Source of the DNA: an uncultured Paracoccaceae bacterium
Lineage (GTDB): Bacteria > Pseudomonadota > Alphaproteobacteria > Rhodobacterales > Rhodobacteraceae
DNA length: 16,625 nucleotides
Direction of reading: 5' to 3'
Assembly: GCA_913054485.1 (NCBI GenBank)
Contig: CAJXHQ010000017.1
Coordinates: 1-16,625 of the forward strand
Below, in pieces: positions 8,978 to 15,772 of this stretch (position 1 is its first letter; each line of letters begins with the position of its first letter). The position numbers and the translations under genes are program-made. The notes under the pieces were generated by a model. It ran no database searches and was not told the DNA's origin. It worked only from the letters and a program-made list of their open reading frames with translations.

Positions 8978-9868
8978 GTGACAGGTCAAGTCAGCATAGC
9001 ATTGCAGATCGGGACACCCTTTGACGGGGCCGGGGCCCTTACGGAGTCGCTGCGCCGCAATCTGAGCCTGCTCAAACGCCTGGACGTGCTGGTCCCCAAG
9101 CCGCAATGGTACCCGGGCCGGGTGGACGATCTGGTGAAGACGCTGCAAGGCCCCCCCGCCTCACCATAGCAGCTGGCGACGATCTGGGCGGACCCGCGGG
9201 TGCCGGAAACCGGGCACCGGACCTTTCTGTCCGCGCCGGACCTGATGGCAACGCCCGCCGGGATGTTCCGCAACGGCCGCTTCCTGCACGGGGCAGAGCA
9301 GCGCCCCGCCATGCTGCGCCGCAGCCTCGGTGCAGACACGGAGGTGGAGATTTATTTCAGCCTGCGCAATCCGGCCAGTCTCTTGGATGCTGCCCTGCGC
9401 CATGCAAAGACGGATGATCTGAGAGAGCTGACCGGCGGTCTGGACCCTTTCACCATCCGCTGGTCGGGCGTGATCCGCCGCCTGCGCGAAGCCTGCCCGG
9501 ATACGCCCTTTGTGCTGTGGCTGAAGGAAGAACAGCCCTATATCTGGCCGCAGCTGATGCATTTCGCCGCCGGGCTGCACGGCCCTGTCCTGACAAACGG
9601 GATTGCCGACGGCGTGTCCCGTTTCCTGCGGCCGGAGATTGCCGCTCATCTTGAGGCCTACCTGAAGAAATACGACAATTACGAGCCAGAGTTCCTGGCG
9701 CGTGTTTTCGAACGGTTCACCAGCAAATATGCCGCGCATGATCAGGCGGTCGAGGTGATCCAGGTGCCCGGCTGGACCGCGCAGACCGTTTCAGAGATCA
9801 CCGAGGCCTATATGGCAGACATTCAGGAAATCTCGGCCATTGAAGACGTGACGATCTTGTCGGGCTGA
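8978..9868 (+). pseudogene. Roseobacter-type unknown protein (sulfotransferase-like start), interrupted by an in-frame TAG
   Basis: One frame runs from GTG 8978 to TGA 9868 (~296 codons) but has TAG at 9167-9169. Residues on both sides belong together. The N-terminal part (I-A-L-Q-I-G-T-P-F, then L-L-K-R-L-D-V-L-V-P-K-P) resembles the opening of sulfotransferase-like Roseobacter proteins. The larger part after the stop (E-I-Y-F-S-L-R-N-P-A-S-L-L, P-F-V-L-W-L-K-E-E) continues it with no frame change. No clear PAPS-binding loop (T-G-T-T type) is present, so sulfotransferase activity is doubtful. A restart within the second part, for example GTG 9200, would omit the conserved opening. The stop may be a real nonsense mutation, a base-calling error or, less likely, readthrough. 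The 7-C run just upstream (~9150) is a warning for read quality, although the frame is unchanged. Its neighbours suggest a role in surface-glycan metabolism. Confidence 0.65.
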
Positions 9869-9943
9869 CCTGCGGTTGCTACCAAACCTGACAACAGCTT
9901 GCCGCCCGGCCTCCGGGATGGGAGCGGCACGGGGAGCAGGGAT

Positions 9944-12211
9944 ATGGCGGTACTGACACGGCGCTTAAATGCGGTCCCGCTGGACGGGCTCTCGGCCAAT
10001 GCGCATTCGGGGCCGTTTCTTCTGGACTGCATTGCTTTGCCTGATGGCAGGCACGGCAAGTCTGAAGCATTTCTCTTCACCTCTGCGGGAGCGGATCAGG
10101 CGCTGTTTTCAGCCCTGCTGCCCGAGGGGCGGTCCACGCTGCGCTCCATCGGGGGCGGGCTATGCGCCCGGTTGCCGCTGAAGAATCCTCTGCGGCTGAA
10201 AGGCGGTCAGCGCATCAGGCCCTGCGCCCCGGAGACACACCTGTTTCAAGGCCTTAACTGTGCCGTCAGTGAACGCAACGGCGAAACGGCCGGCACGCTG
10301 TGTGACTGGCTGTTGTGGCACCATCGGGCGCACGGGCTGCAGGCGGCGCTGATTTTGGACCGCAGCCGTCCGGGACAGGTAAAGGCCTTCGCCGGCGAAG
10401 TGGAGGCCGCGCTGAAGGACAGCGGGCTGCCGCAGGATTTCACCGTTATGCTGCTGTCTTCCCCGGTGCCGCTGGGAAAACCCGGACTTGGATCCGAATC
10501 CCATCCGATGAACGCGCAGGACGCGCCAGGCAAGGACCGGATGGATGAGCCGGAACCTGATCCCTGGAGTGCGCCGCTGTCTGCCGGCAACCTCTACGAG
10601 CTGCTGCGCGTCCGTTTCCTGTCGGAGGCGCGGGCGGTGGTGAATATCGATGTGCAGGACATCCTGCCGCCGTCGGCACAATCCGTCTTCGACGCGGCGG
10701 CCGCGGCCGATGGCGGGCTGGTGGAACTCTCCGGCGAGCGTGTCTACCCCTGGGGCCTCCGCAAAAAGCACCGGGCGGGGTTCGGCGACCATATCTGCAT
10801 CCGGTTCGACGGCAGCCAGCGGCACCGGCGCTGGGCGGTGTCCCCTGCTGCCGCGCCCAAGGATGTGGTCTGGCGCTACGTGCGTGTGGCGGGCACCGCG
10901 GCGGCAGCGGAGGTCTTCCCGTTCTACCGGTGCATGGCCCTGCGCCGGGATGGAGACGGCAAAGACGCGGTGAAAGTCTCGCGTATCGTGCCGAAGTCCA
11001 GCCTGATCGAACACGCCCCGCTGCTGGACCTCGCGCAGGCGCTGGGCAGCAAACCCCTGCGGATGCCTGCGGCGCGCGCGCGCAAGTCCGAAGGGCCCGA
11101 GCGCGTCGCCATTGTGACCACGATGAAAAACGAAGGTCCGTTCATCCTCGAGTGGCTGGCCTACCACCGCGCCATCGGGGTGGATGATTTCCTTGTCTAC
11201 ACAAATGATTGCGATGACGGCACCGATACGATGCTGGCGCTTTTGCAGGATAAAGGTATCGTTCAGCACCGCGACAACCCCTTCCGCGAAACCGGGCTGA
11301 AACCTCAGCACGCCGCCCTTGCCGCCGCCGAAAAAGAACCCCTGATCCGCGATGCGGCCTGGACGATCTGCATGGACGTGGACGAATTCATTGCTGTCCA
11401 TACGGGCGATGGCACGCTCAAGGCGCTGTTCGAGGCGGTGCCCGGCGCCAACATGATCTCGCCCACCTGGCGGCTCATCGGCAACGCCGATGTGGCAGAA
11501 TTCCGGGATGAATTCATCACCGGGCGCTTTACCCGCTGCGCGCCGCTGATGACCCGCAAGCCGCACCAGGCCTGGGGGTTCAAAACTCTGTTCCGCAATA
11601 TCGGCCTGTTCAAGAAACTGGGTGTGCACCGGCCCAAGGGGCTGAAGCCGCAGCTGCTGGATGAAATCCGATGGGTGAACGGCGCCGGCAAGCCAATGCC
11701 AAAAGAAGAATACCGCAACGCTTGGCGCTCGACCATGCGGACAGTGGGCTACGACCTGGTCACGCTGAACCACTACGCGGTGCGCTCGGCCGAAAGCTTC
11801 CTTGTGAAACGCGACCGCGGCCGGGTGAACCACGTCGACCGCGACCAGGGGCTGGCCTATTGGTTCCGCATGAACAACAACGCAGAGGAGGACCGCTCGA
11901 TCCAGCGGATGCTGCCGGCGCTGCAGCGCGAGTTCGACGGGCTGATGCGCGATCCGGAGATCGCCGCGGCCCATGAATACTCCATTGCCCGCCACCGCAC
12001 CCGTATCGACGCGCTGAAGGCGGCCCCAAAATACCGCGATTTCTATGCCGAGCTGACTGGCGGCCGCCTGCGCCGCCTGTCGCGGCTGCACCGGCATTTC
12101 GGCTCTTCGGTGTTTCTGGCCGGCCCGGAGTGTATCCCGGAAGATTTCACCAGCCGTGAACTGGGACCGGAGGATATGTTTACCGTGCCAAAAGCCAAAA
12201 CCCGGCATTGA
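9944..12211 (+). CDS. Two-part glycosyltransferase (family 2/92-like catalytic domain at the C-terminus)
   Basis: This 755-residue protein has no visible signal peptide or membrane helix. From residue ~385 onward it has a GT-A-type domain: V-A-I-V-T-T-M-K-N-E (387-397), W-L-A-Y-H-R-A-I-G-V-D-D-F-L-V-Y, and Asp478-Val-Asp480-Glu in a C-M-D-V-D-E-F context, the usual metal and nucleotide-sugar site. Later come G-V-H-R-P-K and L-N-H-Y-A-V-R-S-A-E-S-F. This pattern matches the Glyco_tranf_2_4 / GT92-like group. Residues 1-~380 form a second region that keeps weak echoes of the same fold: D-W-L-L-W-H-H-R-A-H-G near 121-131 and N-I-D-V-Q-D at 234-239, with the second acidic residue replaced by Gln. 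The start is ATG 9944, with GGGGAG 7 bases upstream; a TTG start at 9899 is less likely. The acceptor and sugar are unknown. Confidence 0.85.
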   Translation: MAVLTRRLNAVPLDGLSANAHSGPFLLDCIALPDGRHGKSEAFLFTSAGADQALFSALLPEGRSTLRSIGGGLCARLPLKNPLRLKGGQRIRPCAPETHLFQGLNCAVSERNGETAGTLCDWLLWHHRAHGLQAALILDRSRPGQVKAFAGEVEAALKDSGLPQDFTVMLLSSPVPLGKPGLGSESHPMNAQDAPGKDRMDEPEPDPWSAPLSAGNLYELLRVRFLSEARAVVNIDVQDILPPSAQSVFDAAAAADGGLVELSGERVYPWGLRKKHRAGFGDHICIRFDGSQRHRRWAVSPAAAPKDVVWRYVRVAGTAAAAEVFPFYRCMALRRDGDGKDAVKVSRIVPKSSLIEHAPLLDLAQALGSKPLRMPAARARKSEGPERVAIVTTMKNEGPFILEWLAYHRAIGVDDFLVYTNDCDDGTDTMLALLQDKGIVQHRDNPFRETGLKPQHAALAAAEKEPLIRDAAWTICMDVDEFIAVHTGDGTLKALFEAVPGANMISPTWRLIGNADVAEFRDEFITGRFTRCAPLMTRKPHQAWGFKTLFRNIGLFKKLGVHRPKGLKPQLLDEIRWVNGAGKPMPKEEYRNAWRSTMRTVGYDLVTLNHYAVRSAESFLVKRDRGRVNHVDRDQGLAYWFRMNNNAEEDRSIQRMLPALQREFDGLMRDPEIAAAHEYSIARHRTRIDALKAAPKYRDFYAELTGGRLRRLSRLHRHFGSSVFLAGPECIPEDFTSRELGPEDMFTVPKAKTRH

Positions 12212-12220
12212 GGTTCCAGA

Positions 12221-12709
12221 ATGAGTGATCCTGTCAGAATTCAGTGTGAAGACCCCGAGACACCGGATCTCGCACTGCTTCTTGAAGCGCATTTTGCCCA
12301 TGGCATGGCGGCCTCGCCGTCTGAAAGCAACCACACGCTGGATGCGGCCGGACTGAAAGGCCCCGGGCTGCGTTTCTGGGTGCTGAGGCAGGCCGGGGTG
12401 CCGCTGGCCTGCGGGGCCCTGAAGGAGCTGCCGGATGGCACAGCCGAAGTGAAATCTGTGCATGTGTCGGACAAGGCCCGCGGCCGCGGGCTGGCCCGCA
12501 TCATGATGACCCGGCTGGAGGCCGAGGCGCGCACCAGCGGCGTATCTGCCCTGGTGCTGGAAACCGGGTCGCAGCTGTGCCCGGGATATGATGCCGCGCG
12601 CCGGCTCTACGAGGCGCTGGGCTACCGCTACTGCGGTCCGGTATTCGGGTATGCCGCAGACCCGATGAGCGTTTTCATGCGGCTGGAGCTGGACACCGGA
12701 CCGCGGTAG
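12221..12709 (+). CDS. GNAT-family N-acetyltransferase
   Basis: This 162-residue cytoplasmic acetyltransferase shows the GNAT core: a strand ending V-K-S-V-H-V-S, the acetyl-CoA pyrophosphate loop A-R-G-R-G-L-A-R-I-M-M, then L-V-L-E-T-G-S and the A-A-R-R-L-Y-E-A-L-G-Y-R-Y-C-G-P helix and strand typical of the PhnO/ElaA-like subgroup. Length is normal for a single-domain member. It starts 9 bp after the glycosyltransferase stop; the TGAGGT that contains that stop (12209-12214) serves as ribosome-binding site, so the two are probably co-transcribed. The substrate cannot be told from sequence. The location allows acetylation of an amino sugar made or transferred by neighbouring proteins, but amino acid or small-amine substrates are equally common in this subgroup. 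Confidence 0.9.
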   Translation: MSDPVRIQCEDPETPDLALLLEAHFAHGMAASPSESNHTLDAAGLKGPGLRFWVLRQAGVPLACGALKELPDGTAEVKSVHVSDKARGRGLARIMMTRLEAEARTSGVSALVLETGSQLCPGYDAARRLYEALGYRYCGPVFGYAADPMSVFMRLELDTGPR

Positions 12710-12754
12710 CGGCCTGCGGGCGGCAAGCGGGTCTGGCAAGAAGTTCGGGCAAGC

Positions 12755-12769
12755 GGCGGCCGCGCCGCC
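12755..12769. terminator. Possible bidirectional hairpin between convergent genes
   Basis: GGCGGC (12755-12760) and GCCGCC (12764-12769) form a 6-bp stem with a 3-base loop, midway between the convergent ends of the acetyltransferase and the acyl-CoA ligase genes. There is no U-tract on either strand, so it may only be a weak or factor-assisted terminator. Confidence 0.35.
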
Positions 12770-12794
12770 CTTGATCCCAAAGCATCGGATGCGG

Positions 12795-14303
12795 TCAATT
12801 GCCGCCGAGATTGGCGTTTTGCAGTTTCAAACGCTGGATTTTACCGGACGGGCCTTTCGGAAGCTCGGCCAGAAAATGGACCCGGTCAGGTGACTTGAAT
12901 GCCCCGATCCGTTCGCGGCAGATTTCGATAAGCTCCTCTTCGGCAACCGTCGATCCTGCTCTGAGCGCCACTGCGGCCTCCACCCGCTCACCGTAGTTTG
13001 GACAGGGGCGGGCAAAGGCTGCTGCCTCGACAACATCCGGGTGGGAATAGAGAGCCTCGTCGATTTCGCGCGGGGCAATGTTTTCCCCGCCCTTGATTAT
13101 CAGCTCCTTCAGGCGGCCGGTGACAAATATGTACCCGTCCTCGTCCTGCCGGGCCAGATCACCGGTCCGCAGCCAGCCGCCGGGCGTGAAAGTGCCTGCC
13201 GTGGCTTCCGGGTTTTTCAGGTATTGCACCATGACATTTGGCCCCCTGACCGCCAGCTCACCTTCCTGACCCTGCGGCGCCAGGGTCAGATCCGGGGCCA
13301 GGATTGCGGCCTCATTGCCAAAAGCTATGCCGGGCGAGCCGATTTTCCGGACAGCAGGCGGCAGCGGATTGGACAGGATCTGGGCTGCCGTCTCGGTGAG
13401 GCCCATAGTCTCGATGACCGGCAGGCCGAAGCGGTCCTCGAAGGCGCGCTGAACGTCCGGCGCCAGTGCCGAAGACGCTGAGCGGCCAAACCGCAGCCTG
13501 GAGCAGGTCTTTGCATCGGGGGCGGCGTCGGAATGCAGCAGATGCGAAATGATTGTCGGCACAACTGAGAACCACGTGGCGCCTGCTTCGCCTGCCTGGG
13601 CCCAAAAACGGCCAGCGGAGAACTTGGGCACCATGGCCAGCGATCCGCCGGACACCAGGGTGCCCATCACCGTAACGCAGAGCCCGTTGATATGGCAGAT
13701 CGGCAGCACGCAGAGCCCGCGGTCTTCCGGTGTCAGCTTGTGGGCCACTGCCGTTGTCCAGCCGCCGGCGAGCAAGCTGGACTGCGTGTGCACCACCCCT
13801 TTCGGGCGGCCGGTTGTTCCGGAAGTATACATCAGCAGCGCGTGGCTGTCCGGTGCTATTGAATGCAGCGGAGCCCCCTGCGCGGGCGGTTCTGCCGGGT
13901 CCAGCCGGGTGATCATCCGCCCGGCAGCAGCCTTGTCAAACAGCCCCTGCTGCCCTTCGCCCACAAAGGCAAAGCGCGCTTCGCTGTGCTCCAATGCATA
14001 GGCGATGGCATCGGGGCCTGCGGCCAGGTTGATCACCGTGGCCCGGAACCCGCCGTAGAGCATGCCGAACAGGCATTCCAGCGCCGCGCGCCCGTTGGGC
14101 ATCATGACCGCGACGCTCTCGCCTGGGGCGATACCCTTTCCAGAGAGCAGCCGCGCAATGCGCTCGGCGGTCTGGCGCAGCTCTTGCCAGCCGAGGTCCG
14201 GCTCTCCCTCCGGGAAGACAAATCCGGTGCCGCCCTGTGCGGCGCGGGCGTCTGTCCAGTCGCGCAGAGTGCCTTCCGGCGGGCTTTTCTCATGCAGCCT
14301 CAT
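12795..14303 (-). CDS. sauT: Acyl-CoA ligase, probable sulfoacetate-CoA ligase SauT
   Basis: This 502-residue ANL-superfamily enzyme activates a carboxylate with ATP to an acyl-AMP and transfers it to CoA in the cytoplasm. It shows the P-loop Y-T-S-G-T-T-G-R-P-K-G (159-169), an E-T-M-G-L-T-E adenine motif, G-W-L-R-T-G-D-L, the hinge G-R-L-K-E-L-I-I-K-G-G-E-N, and catalytic Lys488 in S-G-K-I-Q-R. Length is normal. ATG 14303 overlaps the stop of the upstream aldehyde dehydrogenase gene (ATGA), so the two are coupled. The open frame extends further upstream inside that gene, but this start is preferred because of the overlap. Substrate assignment comes from context: next to an acylating aldehyde dehydrogenase of the SauS type and a TctC-type binding protein, it fits the sulfoacetate pathway known from Cupriavidus necator. 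Family confidence is very high; the substrate is moderately supported. Confidence 0.72.
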   Translation of the reverse strand: MRLHEKSPPEGTLRDWTDARAAQGGTGFVFPEGEPDLGWQELRQTAERIARLLSGKGIAPGESVAVMMPNGRAALECLFGMLYGGFRATVINLAAGPDAIAYALEHSEARFAFVGEGQQGLFDKAAAGRMITRLDPAEPPAQGAPLHSIAPDSHALLMYTSGTTGRPKGVVHTQSSLLAGGWTTAVAHKLTPEDRGLCVLPICHINGLCVTVMGTLVSGGSLAMVPKFSAGRFWAQAGEAGATWFSVVPTIISHLLHSDAAPDAKTCSRLRFGRSASSALAPDVQRAFEDRFGLPVIETMGLTETAAQILSNPLPPAVRKIGSPGIAFGNEAAILAPDLTLAPQGQEGELAVRGPNVMVQYLKNPEATAGTFTPGGWLRTGDLARQDEDGYIFVTGRLKELIIKGGENIAPREIDEALYSHPDVVEAAAFARPCPNYGERVEAAVALRAGSTVAEEELIEICRERIGAFKSPDRVHFLAELPKGPSGKIQRLKLQNANLGGN

Positions 14304-15709
14304 TTGCCGGCCTCGGCCCAGTAGGCAGCAAAGATATCCTCTACCGCGGGTTCCCGTGCTGGGATCTCGCGCACCACTTTCACAGTCTGGATGAAGTGCC
14401 GCCAGTTGAGATTTGTGTCGATCGAATTGCCGCCCCAGCTGCCGCATCCCATCGACAGGGAAAACGGCATCCCGTTGGTGAAGGCACCGCCGGTGGCAAA
14501 AGTATGCGCCTGATTGACGATCACCCGGCAGCTGGACAACTCGCATCCCAGTTCCACCGCGCGGGCGTCCTTGCCGGTGTGGATGCCCACTGAATGGCCG
14601 GCGCCCTGATGGGCCAGAATGCGGGCAGCGGTTGCCTTGGCCGCCGCAAAATCGCTGGACCGGTACAGCGCCAGGACGCGGCTGAGTTTCTCTCCGGACA
14701 GCGGATGCTCCGGCCCGATGCCGTCGGTTTCCACAGCGATGAATCTGGTGTCTTCCGGCACTGTGCCGGCCAGCCCCAACGCTGCCAGCATCTTATCCGC
14801 GTCCTGAGCAATGACCGCGCGGTTCAGATGCCCTTCCGGCCAGAGCTTGGCAATGATGCCGGGCGCAGCCCCTGCTGCCACCAGCGCGCCGCCTTCTGCC
14901 GCCATGGCGGCCACAAAATCATCATAGACGGCATCCACCACCACGACGGCATTTTCCGAAGAGCAGGAGGTGGCATTGTCGAAACATTTTGATGCGGTGA
15001 TCTTGGCCGCGGCATCCGCCAGATCCGCAGTTTCATCCACGATCACGGTGACATTGCCGGCGCCGACGGCCACCGCCGGAGTGCCGCAGGTCTGGGCCCG
15101 GGCCACATTATTCTGGCTGCCGGTGCAGATCACCCGGTCCACCGCCTCCATCAGGCGCTGCGTCTTGGCCTTGGAGCCGGGGGCGGGGATCATCTGGACC
15201 AGGTCGCGGCTGAGCCCCAGCTTGTCCAGTTCGGCGTGGATATAGCCCAGCAGCATCTCGCAGGCGGCCACGCCCTTGGGCGAAGGGGCCACCACGATGG
15301 CATTGCCGCCTTTCAGCGCGTTGATGATATTATTTGCAGGCGTCGCCGCCGGGTTGGTCGAGGGCACCACGGCCCCGATCACGCCGGCCGGGCGGGCAAT
15401 CTCGGTGAGGCCGGTTTCGGCATCCTCATTGATCACGCCGCAGGTTTTGGCGTCCTGAATGTCCCGCAGCAAGCCCAGCGTCTTGCGGTGGTTCTTGGTG
15501 ATCTTGTCGGCGACATTGCCCAGCCCGGTGGTCTCCACCGCCAGTGCGGCCAGCGCGCGGTTGCGGGCGGGCTCCATGATCGCCCAGCCGGCCGCCAGTG
15601 CGGCGCGATCATAGCGGGCTTGTGTGGCGCCTGCCTCGAAGGCGGCCTGTGCCGTGCGGGCACGCGCCACGATCTGGTCGACCGCAGCCTGGTCAGCATC
15701 AAGTGTCAT
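14300..15709 (-). CDS. sauS: Acylating aldehyde dehydrogenase, probable sulfoacetaldehyde dehydrogenase SauS
   Basis: This 469-residue enzyme belongs to the acylating branch of the aldehyde dehydrogenases (like EutE and the N-half of AdhE), which interconvert acyl-CoA and aldehyde with a nicotinamide cofactor. Seen here: I-T-K-N-H and K-T-C-G-V-I near the start, V-P-S-T-N-P-A for cofactor contact, V-G-A-G-N-V-T-V-I-V-D-E, catalytic Cys249 in A-T-S-C-S-S-E-N, and the C-terminal G-C-G-S-W-G-G-N-S-I-D-T-N-L-N-W-R-H. In the SauS pathway the enzyme reduces sulfoacetyl-CoA to sulfoacetaldehyde with NADPH, which other enzymes (Xsc, Pta; not in the window) then desulfonate. The start is ATG 15709 with AGGA 9 bases upstream. 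It is translationally coupled to the CoA ligase and lies 63 bp behind the binding-protein gene, with a terminator in the gap. A different short aldehyde substrate is possible. Confidence 0.75.
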   Translation of the reverse strand: MTLDADQAAVDQIVARARTAQAAFEAGATQARYDRAALAAGWAIMEPARNRALAALAVETTGLGNVADKITKNHRKTLGLLRDIQDAKTCGVINEDAETGLTEIARPAGVIGAVVPSTNPAATPANNIINALKGGNAIVVAPSPKGVAACEMLLGYIHAELDKLGLSRDLVQMIPAPGSKAKTQRLMEAVDRVICTGSQNNVARAQTCGTPAVAVGAGNVTVIVDETADLADAAAKITASKCFDNATSCSSENAVVVVDAVYDDFVAAMAAEGGALVAAGAAPGIIAKLWPEGHLNRAVIAQDADKMLAALGLAGTVPEDTRFIAVETDGIGPEHPLSGEKLSRVLALYRSSDFAAAKATAARILAHQGAGHSVGIHTGKDARAVELGCELSSCRVIVNQAHTFATGGAFTNGMPFSLSMGCGSWGGNSIDTNLNWRHFIQTVKVVREIPAREPAVEDIFAAYWAEAGK

Positions 15710-15723
15710 TACATCATGTCCTG

Positions 15724-15756
15724 AAAAAAACGGGGCGGGCGGTTGTCTCCCGCCCC
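15724..15756 (-). terminator. Intrinsic terminator between the binding-protein gene and sauS
   Basis: A perfect 8-bp GC stem (GGGGCGGG at 15732-15739 with CCCGCCCC at 15749-15756) has a 9-base loop and is followed on the minus strand by G and seven T residues (15730-15724). It lies 17 bp after the TctC stop codon and ends about 14 bp before the sauS start, with the sauS ribosome-binding site just beyond the T run. It should stop most transcripts after the binding-protein gene and let a fraction read into sauS-sauT. Confidence 0.87.
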
Positions 15757-15772
15757 TTGGGAGTGACGGGGA

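Noticed and set aside
10160..12739. Very long minus-strand open frame (over 850 codons) opposite the glycosyltransferase and acetyltransferase
   Set aside because: It is an antisense artefact of GC-rich codon bias. It spans two genuine plus-strand genes with clear motifs and ribosome-binding sites, and its own translation shows no family pattern.
14304..14546. 81-codon upstream extension of the acyl-CoA ligase
   Set aside because: It lies wholly inside the aldehyde dehydrogenase gene in another frame and is not ligase-like. The ATGA-overlap start at 14303 gives the normal family length.
15709..15717. Tiny ATG-ATG-TAA leader frame just before the sauS start (minus strand)
   Set aside because: The first ATG is only one base from the AGGA ribosome-binding site, too close to be used. 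Two codons give no basis for a leader peptide.
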